DNA of 5,704 nucleotides from Hyphomicrobiales bacterium. Its GTDB lineage: Bacteria > Pseudomonadota > Alphaproteobacteria > Rhizobiales > Xanthobacteraceae. A program made the position numbers and the translations under genes. The notes beneath the pieces were generated by a model. It was not told where the DNA came from. It worked only from the letters and a program-made list of their open reading frames with translations, and did not search any database. The DNA lies in NCBI GenBank assembly GCA_016201085.1, contig JACQDO010000382.1:1-5704 (forward strand). The letters are read 5' to 3'. This document shows, one piece after another, positions 1-4,841 of this stretch (position 1 is its first letter; each line of letters opens with the position of its first letter).

Positions 1-243
1 GAACGTATCGAACGGCCGGCTGGATTTGATCGGCGCGCGCGTCGCCAGCGCCTCATGGATTCGCTGCAACTGAGCAACGACCGCACCCAGCCCAATGACG
101 ACAAGGCCGCCAACGGCAGCCGTGCTACCAGCAATGATCAGTGTGTTCCCGAAGCTGAACTCATGGACGGGAAGGCCAAATCCGACCATGGCGGCGCCTA
201 CCACAAAGGCAACGACACCAACGCCATACAACATGCCCAACAT
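1..243 (-). CDS. Unrecognised small membrane protein, N-terminal part (runs off left edge)
   Basis: Read on the minus strand from the ATG at 243-241, this frame is open for 81 codons to the window edge. The protein begins MLGMLYGVGVVAFVVGAAMV and shows two hydrophobic stretches, about residues 5-23 and 33-58, both rich in Gly/Ala/Val and typical of transmembrane helices. They are joined by a short loop (LPVHEFSFGN). After them comes a polar segment (QLQRIHEALATRAPIKSSRP) that is probably cytoplasmic. An AGAGGG Shine-Dalgarno (complement of 254-259) lies 10 nt before the ATG; a second ATG at 234 is a possible alternative start. The gene diverges from sodB. I do not recognise the family; a function cannot be assigned from an N-terminal fragment. 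That it is coding is supported by the clear membrane-helix pattern, the ribosome binding site and the absence of stops. Confidence 0.7.
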   Translation of the reverse strand, partial: MLGMLYGVGVVAFVVGAAMVGFGLPVHEFSFGNTLIIAGSTAAVGGLVVIGLGAVVAQLQRIHEALATRAPIKSSRPFDTF

Positions 244-253
244 GAGCGTTACG

Positions 254-259
254 CCCTCT
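254..259 (-). promoter_or_regulatory. Ribosome binding site of the leftmost membrane-protein gene
   Basis: On the minus strand this reads AGAGGG and sits 10 nt upstream of the ATG at 243. It supports 243 rather than 234 as the start. A perfect 9-bp palindrome GCGT-T-ACGC (246-254) lies between it and the start codon, so the site could be partly occluded in the mRNA; that last point is inference. Confidence 0.45.
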
Positions 260-308
260 GCTACGCGGCAAATTCGCCGTTTGCTACGTCACTACCAGCT
301 AAACCATT

Positions 309-349
309 CTAACGGCAGCAAATTCTGGCTTTTTCCTGCGCTAACGGCA
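309..349. repeat. Pair of 9-bp direct repeats CTAACGGCA, 32 bp apart
   Basis: CTAACGGCA occurs at 309-317 and again at 341-349. The 32-bp start-to-start distance is close to three helical turns, as expected for a regulator binding twice on one face of the DNA, but two 9-mers in a region this size can also arise by chance. Confidence 0.35.
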
Positions 350-487
350 ACTATTAATGTTAAATTTGCCACAAATGCCTTCAAACATAATTAACGCTGA
401 GCCAGCCAAAGCGTCGCCCAAATCGCCAAAACTAGCCGGCCTGCTCTGCCCGCCCGCTAGACGTTGCCCCCGCCCGCGCCAGGGCCT

Positions 488-499
488 AATTAACTAATT
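488..499. promoter_or_regulatory. AT-rich palindrome upstream of sodB, candidate operator
   Basis: The arms AATTA and TAATT are perfect inverted repeats around a central AC, flanked by CCT on the left and GAGG on the right, which continue the symmetry if one base is looped out. It ends 83 bp before the sodB start in otherwise GC-rich DNA. A metal- or redox-responsive regulator site would make sense for sodB, but the sequence does not match a motif I can name. Confidence 0.3.
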
Positions 500-570
500 G
501 AGGAACCCGCCGGGGACGTACCGGTTTTGTCCCGAGACCGGATATTTCGCCAATCTCTGTTCGTGGATCG

Positions 571-576
571 AGGAGG
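571..576 (+). promoter_or_regulatory. Strong sodB ribosome binding site
   Basis: AGGAGG is a full Shine-Dalgarno match, 6 nt before the ATG at 583. It fixes the sodB start and implies efficient translation. Confidence 0.85.
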
Positions 577-582
577 AACCCG

Positions 583-1182
583 ATGTCTTTCAAACTGCCC
601 GACCTGCCCTATTCGCATGACGCGCTCGCACCCTACATGTCGCGGGAAACACTCGAATACCACCACGACAAGCACCACAAGGCCTATGTCGACAACGGCA
701 ACAAGCTGCTCGAAGGCAGCGGGCTGGAGGGCAAATCGATTGAGGATATCGTGAAGGGGGCGTTCGGCAAGAATGCCGGCCTCTTCAACAATGCCGGCCA
801 GCACTACAACCACCTGCACTTCTGGCAGTGGATGAAGCCCTCCGGCGGCGGCGACAAGATTCCTGGCGAATTGCAGAAGAAGATCGATTCCGACCTCGGC
901 GGCACCGCCAAGATGAAAGAAGATTTCATCCAGGCCGGGGTGACCCAGTTTGGCTCCGGCTGGGCCTGGATCGCCGTCAAGGACGGCAAGCTCGCCATCA
1001 TGAAGACGGCGAACGGCGAAAGCCCGCTGGTGCACGGCGGCAAGCCGATCCTCGGCTGCGACGTCTGGGAACACTCGTACTACATCGATTACCGCAACCG
1101 CCGTCCCGATTATCTCAAGGCCTTCATGGACCATCTGGTGAATTGGGATCACGTGGCGGAAATGTACGGCGCCGCGAAGTGA
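583..1182 (+). CDS. sodB: Superoxide dismutase, iron type
   Basis: Converts superoxide to oxygen and hydrogen peroxide in the cytoplasm; no signal peptide is seen. The 199 residues match the usual length of the Fe/Mn-SOD family. The N-terminal helical-hairpin domain carries the first metal ligands: His27 in EYHHDKHHKAYV and His77 in NNAGQHYNH. The alpha/beta C-terminal domain carries Asp160 and His164 in DVWEHSYYIDYRNRRP. Gln73, four residues before His77, is the position where iron enzymes keep their active-site glutamine, so I call it Fe-type; metal choice is inferred and cambialistic activity is not excluded. FGSGWAW (123-129) is the usual family motif. All catalytic residues are present and the frame is intact. 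The start is fixed by AGGAGG 6 nt upstream. The next gene follows after 27 bp with no clear terminator between, so cotranscription is possible. Confidence 0.97.
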   Translation: MSFKLPDLPYSHDALAPYMSRETLEYHHDKHHKAYVDNGNKLLEGSGLEGKSIEDIVKGAFGKNAGLFNNAGQHYNHLHFWQWMKPSGGGDKIPGELQKKIDSDLGGTAKMKEDFIQAGVTQFGSGWAWIAVKDGKLAIMKTANGESPLVHGGKPILGCDVWEHSYYIDYRNRRPDYLKAFMDHLVNWDHVAEMYGAAK

Positions 1183-1209
1183 CGGCGGCGTTTCTGATCG
1201 GGTCATGAC

Positions 1210-2082
1210 ATGCGGGCGGGCGTCGACGTGAAAGCGCGTCGCGCCCGTTCGCTTGCCGGGCCGATCGACGCCACCGCGATTTGCGACATCGCGGCGACGA
1301 CCGTGCTGGCCATTGTCGCGGTGGTCGCGCTCGCCACCTTCCGCGATTACGGCCTCGGCTGGGACGACTATACCCACTCGCAATATGGCGACCTGCTGTT
1401 GTCGCTGTACGGCTCGGGTTTCCGCGACACCCGCGCGCTCAGCTTCGTCAACCTCTATATGTATGGCGGCGGCTTCGACATGCTGGCTGCGCTCGCCGCC
1501 AAAGTCCTGCCGTTCGATCTGTTCGAGACCCGCCGGCTGATCGGCGCCGCCGTCGGCCTCGTCGGGCTGCTGGCGACCTGGCGGCTCGGCCGGCGGCTGG
1601 GCGGCCCGCTCGCGGGCTTAAGCGCGCTGGTGCTGCTGGCGACCTGCCCGCTCTACTACGGCCATATGTTCATGAACGCGAAGGATGCGCCCTTCGCGGT
1701 GGCGATGATCGTGCTGCTGCTCGGCGTGGCGCGCGCCATCGACGAGTATCCGCGACCCAGCCCGCGTACCATTGTGCTGGCCGGTGTCGGCCTTGGCCTG
1801 GCGTTCGGATCGCGCATCCTGGCGGCGATCGCGGCGCCTGGAGGATTGGCGGCGCTGCTCTTGATCCTGGCGACGGAAATTCGCGCCACGGGCTGGCGCG
1901 CGACCACGACGCGGCTTGGGCAGTTTGTCTGGCTGATGCTGCCGGCTTTGGCGCTCGGCTATCTGATCACGGGCCTGCTGTGGCCCTGGGCCATTCGGTC
2001 GCCGGCCAATCCGTTTTGGACAGCGAATATTTCGCTCATTTTTTCGAAAAGCCGTGGCGCGAATTATACGCAGGCCGGCTGA
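1210..2082 (+). CDS. N-terminal half of the GT39-like glycosyltransferase (frame 1)
   Basis: 290 codons, of which about the first 271 are family-like and the last 19 are out-of-frame tail. A first membrane helix spans about residues 27-44. It is followed by the periplasmic loop with WDDYTHSQYGD (from residue 51), whose acidic pair is the expected catalytic Asp site of GT39/ArnT-type enzymes. A second acidic loop motif, NAKDAPFA (156-163, Asp159), follows a helix at about 135-150. Several more helices are visible: LVGLLATWRL, FAVAMIVLLLGVA, IVLAGVGLGLAF and FVWLMLPALALGYLITGLLW. The C-terminal catalytic-fold support and periplasmic tail lie in the downstream frame, so this piece alone is unlikely to be active. 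Confidence 0.6.
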   Translation: MRAGVDVKARRARSLAGPIDATAICDIAATTVLAIVAVVALATFRDYGLGWDDYTHSQYGDLLLSLYGSGFRDTRALSFVNLYMYGGGFDMLAALAAKVLPFDLFETRRLIGAAVGLVGLLATWRLGRRLGGPLAGLSALVLLATCPLYYGHMFMNAKDAPFAVAMIVLLLGVARAIDEYPRPSPRTIVLAGVGLGLAFGSRILAAIAAPGGLAALLLILATEIRATGWRATTTRLGQFVWLMLPALALGYLITGLLWPWAIRSPANPFWTANISLIFSKSRGANYTQAG

Positions 2083-2873
2083 TCTCCGTGCCCGACATGC
2101 CGGTGAGCTATCTGCCGCATTTGTTCGCGCTCAAGCTGCCCGAGATCATGCTGGCGCTCGGTGTTGCCGGCGTTGTCGGCGCCGCCGTCGCCGCCGCGCG
2201 GCGCAGCGTGCCGCTCAATCGCCGGGCGGCGCTGCTGATGGTGATACTCGCAGCCGTGCTGCCGGTGGCGGTCGCCATGGTGGTGCATCCGGCCTTCTAT
2301 AACGGCTTGCGCCATTTCGTGTTCGTGGTGCCGCCTTTCGCGGTGCTCGGCGGACTGGCGGCCGGCTGGATCGCAACCCGCGCCGCGACATATGGCAAGC
2401 CCGCGCTCGCCGCCCTCGCGGCGCTCTTTATCGGCGGCGTCACGCTGCCGGCGATCGAAATGGTGCGGCTGCATCCCTATCAATACACCGCCTTCAATTG
2501 GGCCTCCGGCGGCGTGCGCATGGCGCATGACAATTACATGCTCGATTACTGGGGCCTGTCCTTCAAACAGGCGAGCGAGGAATTGCGCGCCAAGCTCGAC
2601 GCCCGCCACGAGACGCCGCCGGCCGGCCGCCGCTGGATCGTGGAAATCTGCGGCCCGCAGCGGCCCGCCGAAGTGGCGCTGGGCGCGCAATTCGAAACCG
2701 CCTGGGAGCGCAAGCAGGCCGATTTCGCCATGATGCTCGGCACGTTTTATTGCCGCGACCTGCACGAGCTGCCGACGCTGGTCGAGATCGTGCGCGAAGG
2801 CGTGGTCTATGCCCGCGTCTACGATATCCGCGGTCGCCCGGTGCCCAATCTGCTCACCGAGCAGCCGCCGTGA
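2025..2873 (+). CDS. C-terminal half of the GT39-like glycosyltransferase (frame 3)
   Basis: This frame holds the rest of the same protein. It opens with EYFAHFFEKPWRELYAGRL and the SVPDMPVSYLPHLFALKLPE segment. Hydrophobic helices follow (IMLALGVAGVVGAAVAA, LLMVILAAVLPVAVAMVV, HFVFVVPPFAVLGGLAAGWI and ALAALAALFIGGVTLP), then a soluble tail with YQYTAFNWASGGVRMAHDNY and LDYWGLSFKQASEEL, ending in VVYARVYDIRGRPVPNLLTEQPP. The tail matches what I know of rhizobial GT39 proteins. Separate translation could restart at GTG 2088 or ATG 2097, only a few bases after the frame-1 stop at 2080-2082, but without a strong Shine-Dalgarno. The start given here is where family similarity begins, not a start codon. 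Confidence 0.6.
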   Translation, partial: EYFAHFFEKPWRELYAGRLISVPDMPVSYLPHLFALKLPEIMLALGVAGVVGAAVAAARRSVPLNRRAALLMVILAAVLPVAVAMVVHPAFYNGLRHFVFVVPPFAVLGGLAAGWIATRAATYGKPALAALAALFIGGVTLPAIEMVRLHPYQYTAFNWASGGVRMAHDNYMLDYWGLSFKQASEELRAKLDARHETPPAGRRWIVEICGPQRPAEVALGAQFETAWERKQADFAMMLGTFYCRDLHELPTLVEIVREGVVYARVYDIRGRPVPNLLTEQPP

Positions 2874-2888
2874 GGGCGTTTCTCGCCC
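2874..2888 (+). terminator. Weak hairpin right after the glycosyltransferase stop
   Basis: GGGCG (2874-2878) and CGCCC (2884-2888) pair around a TTTCT loop, directly after the TGA. There is no T-tract after it, so it is at best a poor intrinsic terminator. Confidence 0.25.
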
Positions 2889-2903
2889 GGGCGCGCGCCG
2901 TTC

Positions 2904-2936
2904 GATCTGCTATCATATAGCAAGATCATTGATCTT
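2904..2936 (+). promoter_or_regulatory. Overlapping, mutually exclusive hairpins upstream of the HEPN-type gene
   Basis: GATCT-GCTAT (2904-2913) pairs with ATAGC-(A)-AGATC (2917-2927) around a CAT loop: ten base pairs with one bulged A. The right-hand bases AAGATC (2922-2927) can instead pair perfectly with GATCTT (2931-2936) around ATT. The middle segment therefore has two possible partners, as in attenuators or paired operators. The element ends 61 bp before the ATG at 2998. No T-tract or recognisable riboswitch follows. As DNA it could equally be a repressor site of two adjacent palindromes; the role is inferred only. Confidence 0.45.
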
Positions 2937-2943
2937 CGCCGGT

Positions 2944-2956
2944 TCGTGCTTCGCTC
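2944..2956. repeat. Left copy of short direct repeats flanking the HEPN gene
   Basis: The 9-mers TCGTGCTTC (2944-2952) and GCTTCGCTC (2948-2956) overlap here. Both recur on the far side of the HEPN gene, at 4379-4387 and 4398-4406. They could mark the edges of an inserted segment, but each is short. Confidence 0.3.
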
Positions 2957-2997
2957 GCACCTGCCCGAGCCAGGTTCGAAATGCATTGCGAGCGCTA

Positions 2998-3615
2998 ATG
3001 TTTGACATCGAAGAGACAATTGAAGCTTTCCGCCGAGGCGTCCTCGATCTTGATTGCAAACGGATGGTGCTGAGCCAGCACAAGAAAGGCGGCGAGCACT
3101 TCGAGGGCCAGGGCTACATCCGCCAATCGCCAGATGGCGCGCTTACATTCAAAGTGTACGTCACTCAGCACAACTCTGAACCGTTCGGCCATCTGAAAGC
3201 TCTGCTGAGCATCAAGGCAGGCCAGCTCCATAACGACGAAATATTTTACGATCTGGACGCGACAGGGCATGATGGAACGCAATGGACGGCGACATGCATT
3301 TTGCCTGCGCCCCATTGGGACGCCACAGATATGAGCGTTCTGGTAAACGGTCAGGTGCAGTCAATCACCGCACACCTCGACATGCCTCAAGAGCGGCACT
3401 ATCTGCGTCTACATTTCTTCGAAGAATACGAAGTGCCGCTGCGCCATTTTAGCGAAACTGAAAGGCACGGAAGTCCCTACATGGTGCGTGACCGCGCCGA
3501 ATTTGAGGCATGCGGAGCGAAGTTAGAGGTTCGCAAACGAGACGGGTCTGGTGACACTATTATAGAGGCTACCTCCGAAACTGCCTTTCCCGTTGCATTC
3601 AATCTGAGGGTTTAG
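2998..3615 (+). CDS. Fragment 1 of the HEPN gene: beta-rich N-terminal domain
   Basis: 205 residues from ATG 2998 (MFDIEETIEAFRRGVLDLDC) to TAG 3613. The same frame is open back to ATG 2809, but that stretch lies within the glycosyltransferase gene and has no coding character, so 2998 is preferred. After a short helix (residues 4-14) the sequence alternates polar and hydrophobic residues in strand-like runs: FEGQGYIRQSPDGALTFKVYV, HLKALLSIKAG, WTATCILPA, HYLRLHFFEEYEVPL and ACGAKLEVRKRD. No catalytic motif is seen. In HEPN defence proteins such an N-terminal domain is usually the sensor or regulator; that role is inferred. If translation really stops here, only this domain is made. Confidence 0.6.
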   Translation: MFDIEETIEAFRRGVLDLDCKRMVLSQHKKGGEHFEGQGYIRQSPDGALTFKVYVTQHNSEPFGHLKALLSIKAGQLHNDEIFYDLDATGHDGTQWTATCILPAPHWDATDMSVLVNGQVQSITAHLDMPQERHYLRLHFFEEYEVPLRHFSETERHGSPYMVRDRAEFEACGAKLEVRKRDGSGDTIIEATSETAFPVAFNLRV

Positions 3616-4155
3616 GAAGCGCTTCAATACATAATCGCCAAGACCGCGATCTGGCGTGCTCGGCTAGAGAGCGAGGGTGGAGGACTTCACCTCGAACTCG
3701 CATCGCCGTTGCGCAAATCATCGCGGACTCAATTCAGTCCGCCGATCTCACCTGGCTCAATCGAATTCCATCAATATGGATGGGACCTGTTTGGGAAATA
3801 TCTGGCTTACGTGGTTGCTCAGGTCGGGGGCACGCATTGGAATCCTGTCGCGTACCATCTCTACAATGCCTGCGAAGCGACTGCCCTTTCCGTGGACGCT
3901 TGGGCGGTTGGCATATCCGTTGCCGTCGAGGCGGTGGTTGGTTTGATCAGTATTGAAGGCTCCAAGGAGAAAGCTGGGCGTGTTGCGGACTTTCAAAAGC
4001 TGATGCGCAAGTGGCTTGAAAAACAGTCGGCCTTTTCAGACCTCTTTGGTCGAGTCAGGGGGCTAATAGAAACGATGAGCAACCGGCGTCCGCAGGATAC
4101 ATTATATGCGCTTGCTGAAACCGGACATGTTGAGAAGGACTATATTGAAGCGTGA
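3616..4155 (+). CDS. Fragment 2 of the HEPN gene: linker and first HEPN helices
   Basis: This frame continues directly from fragment 1 after the TAG. The first bacterial start codon in it is TTG 3709 (giving 148 residues), yet the 31 codons before that already look coding (EALQYIIAKTAIWRARLE). A proline-rich linker (SRTQFSPPISPGS) is followed by helical segments: WDLFGKYLAYVVAQV, HLYNACEATALSVDAWAVGISVAVEAVVGLI, KAGRVADFQKLMRKWLEK and LFGRVRGLIETMS, then RPQDTLYALAETGHVEKDYIEA. These fit the front helices of a HEPN four-helix bundle, ending just before the catalytic helix. No ribosome binding site supports an independent start. Confidence 0.5.
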   Translation, partial: EALQYIIAKTAIWRARLESEGGGLHLELASPLRKSSRTQFSPPISPGSIEFHQYGWDLFGKYLAYVVAQVGGTHWNPVAYHLYNACEATALSVDAWAVGISVAVEAVVGLISIEGSKEKAGRVADFQKLMRKWLEKQSAFSDLFGRVRGLIETMSNRRPQDTLYALAETGHVEKDYIEA

Positions 4156-4373
4156 CTTACCTTCGTAACCGGCACGTCCACCCAACGCTAAAGGATTTGA
4201 AGAAACCCGACCTAGCCGATTATCAGAAGCTCCTCGACCATATTCATCGTACCGAGGTCTTGCTCCGGCAGCTAACCTTTTATCTGATAGGATATGAAGG
4301 CCCGTTCACAGATTATGGCGTTCACGGCACTCAAAACTTTCCATCAAAGCAATACCCCTTGAAGGGAGCATGA
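4152..4373 (+). CDS. Fragment 3 of the HEPN gene: catalytic R-X4-H segment and C-terminus
   Basis: Frame 3, 73 residues if translated from GTG 4152, which overlaps the TGA of fragment 2 (GTGA). It carries YLRNRHVHPTLKD: Arg (codon 4164-4166) and His (4179-4181) form R-X4-H, the HEPN ribonuclease signature, preceded by the hydrophobic face expected of that helix. A last helix, DYQKLLDHIHRTEVLLRQLTFYLIGY, is followed by EGPFTDYGVHGTQNF. The GTGA overlap could allow coupled translation, but without fragments 1 and 2 this piece is half a HEPN bundle and probably would not fold alone. I favour a lost G over a real two-gene arrangement. Confidence 0.55.
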   Translation: MTYLRNRHVHPTLKDLKKPDLADYQKLLDHIHRTEVLLRQLTFYLIGYEGPFTDYGVHGTQNFPSKQYPLKGA

Positions 4374-4457
4374 GCCGCTCGTGCTTCCGGTAGGTCCGCT
4401 TCGCTCCGCGAACAGACTTTTTATTGCCAGGCTAACGACAAGCAGCCGCCGCAATCT
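4374..4457. other. Convergent intergenic region between the HEPN gene and the CMD gene
   Basis: These 84 bp separate two converging genes. A T5 run in AGACTTTTTATT (about 4413-4424) follows GC-rich DNA and might end transcription of the HEPN gene, but only a poor stem (GTC..GAC and CGC..GCG around TTCGCTCC) can be drawn. No small gene is supported here. Confidence 0.35.
4379..4406. repeat. Right copies of the short direct repeats flanking the HEPN gene
   Basis: TCGTGCTTC (4379-4387) and GCTTCGCTC (4398-4406) repeat the two 9-mers found together at 2944-2956. The right copies are separated by ten bases, so the match is an imperfect direct repeat about 1.4 kb apart. Confidence 0.3.
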
Positions 4458-4841
4458 TCACATCTTGCCGTGCTCGCGCAGCACCTCGACCGCGATGGTG
4501 TGCGCCTGGTTGGCGGCGGGGATGCCGCAATAGAGCGCAAGCAGCAGCAGCACTTCCTGGATCTGCTCGGGCGTGCAGCCGTTCTTCAAGGCGCCGTTGA
4601 GATGGACGCGCAGCTCGTTGGGATGGCCGGCGCCCGCCATCATCCCGACCATCACCAGCGACTTCATCCCCGCCGGCAAAGCCGAGCGTTGCCAAACGTC
4701 GCCATAGGCATAGGCATTGATGATGTGCTGCAGCGGCTTGCCGAACTCGCCGAACGCGGCCATGCGCTTGTCCACCGCCTCGCGGCCGAACATCTCGACG
4801 CGCAGCTTCAGGCCGCGCTCATGCTGCTCTTTGTCGTCCAT
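4458..4841 (-). CDS. Carboxymuconolactone decarboxylase (CMD) family protein, PcaC-like
   Basis: 127 residues, the usual size for single-domain CMD proteins. The sequence follows the PcaC pattern: N-terminal RGLKLRVEMFG (9-19), then INAYAYGDVWQRSALPAGMKSLV (41-63), ELRVHLNGALKNGCTPEQIQEVLLLLALYCGIPAA (76-110) and a C-terminal helix. His80 in ELRVH lies where the family has its conserved active-site histidine. The CXXC of AhpD-type peroxidases is absent, so a decarboxylase-like role is more likely than a redox one. PcaC converts 4-carboxymuconolactone to beta-ketoadipate enol-lactone in protocatechuate breakdown, but no other pca gene is visible, so the substrate is open and I give no symbol. 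The start at 4841 is chosen because AGGA lies 8 nt upstream; an in-frame ATG at 4865 would add eight residues with no such site. It is divergent from the Gfo/Idh gene. Confidence 0.88.
   Translation of the reverse strand: MDDKEQHERGLKLRVEMFGREAVDKRMAAFGEFGKPLQHIINAYAYGDVWQRSALPAGMKSLVMVGMMAGAGHPNELRVHLNGALKNGCTPEQIQEVLLLLALYCGIPAANQAHTIAVEVLREHGKM

Larger units (their letters stand above)
244..582. promoter_or_regulatory. Divergent intergenic region between the membrane-protein gene and sodB
   Basis: No convincing gene lies in these 339 bp; the short plus-strand frames at 55-394 are antisense to the membrane-protein gene and have no coding character. The middle (about 290-400) is much more AT-rich than the surrounding DNA and should hold the promoters for both directions. 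A minus-strand TAGAAT (complement of 306-311 region) resembles a -10 box but has no good -35. Visible elements are two copies of CTAACGGCA (309-317, 341-349), an AATTA-AC-TAATT palindrome (488-499), a GAGGAACCCG repeat (500-509 and 573-582), and a CCGGT/ACCGG inverted repeat (521-525 and 537-541) in the likely sodB leader. No promoter can be placed with confidence. Confidence 0.5.
1210..2873 (+). pseudogene. GT39/PMT-like integral membrane glycosyltransferase, frameshifted
   Basis: Two overlapping frames together encode one polytopic membrane protein of about 555 residues, the normal size for bacterial GT39 (dolichyl-phosphate-mannose mannosyltransferase-like, ArnT-related) enzymes. Such enzymes transfer a sugar from a polyprenyl-phosphate donor on the periplasmic side of the membrane; donor and acceptor here are unknown. 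Frame 1 is good through NPFW (codons to 2019). Frame 3 takes over at SEYFAHFFEKPWRELYAG (from 2022/2025), the conserved segment expected next. After TGG, five bases precede the GAA-TAT-TTC codons where six are expected, so a single missing base (for example ACAGCG[G]AATAT) explains the break. No convincing slippery heptamer lies there, so programmed frameshifting is unlikely. Either the gene has decayed or the read lost one G. The ATG at 1210 has only a weak Shine-Dalgarno; GTG at 1228 is an alternative. Confidence 0.8.
2998..4373 (+). pseudogene. ApeA-like HEPN-domain defence protein, broken by an in-frame TAG and a -1 frameshift
   Basis: Frame 1 from ATG 2998, read through TAG 3613-3615, continues as one coherent protein. 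The residues after the stop (EALQYIIAKTAIWRARLE...) are coding-like and start before any start codon in that frame. At 4153 the frame ends in TGA, where GCG-TG-ACT-TAC becomes GCG-TGG-ACT-TAC (Ala-Trp-Thr-Tyr) if one G is restored, leading straight into YLRNRHVHPTL in frame 3. The repaired protein is about 458 residues: a beta-rich N-terminal domain (about 1-205), a linker, then an alpha-helical HEPN domain (about 255-440) with R390-X4-H395, the catalytic motif of HEPN ribonucleases. The end IGYEGPFTDYG is also typical of HEPN proteins of the ApeA type, which defend against phage by RNA cleavage. The ApeA assignment is from memory of the architecture; HEPN is firmer. GC is clearly lower than in neighbours, suggesting transfer. 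The start has a weak ribosome binding site (GCGAG). Confidence 0.65.

Noticed and set aside
55..394. Two short plus-strand frames at the left end
   Set aside because: They are opposite a minus-strand frame with two clear membrane helices and a ribosome binding site, and have low-complexity polar composition.
490..1383. Long minus-strand open frame of 297 codons
   Set aside because: It is antisense to sodB, whose metal ligands and ribosome binding site prove the plus strand. The length comes from high-GC codon bias.
2031..2055. T-rich and A-rich run as a programmed -1 slippery site in the glycosyltransferase
   Set aside because: The codon phase does not give an X-XXY-YYZ heptamer, and similarity changes frame before this run, near 2020-2027.
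2064..2765. Minus-strand open frame of 233 codons
   Set aside because: It lies opposite the well-preserved C-terminal half of the glycosyltransferase; its Arg/His/Gly-rich composition is typical of an antisense shadow.
2965..2990. GGTTCGAA resembling a tRNA T-loop
   Set aside because: No acceptor stem, anticodon arm or D-loop could be found around it.
2981..2998. Five-codon leader frame (MHCER) ending in TAATG overlap with the HEPN start
   Set aside because: The overlap is neat, but there is no ribosome binding site and no codon bias suggesting attenuation; it is probably chance.
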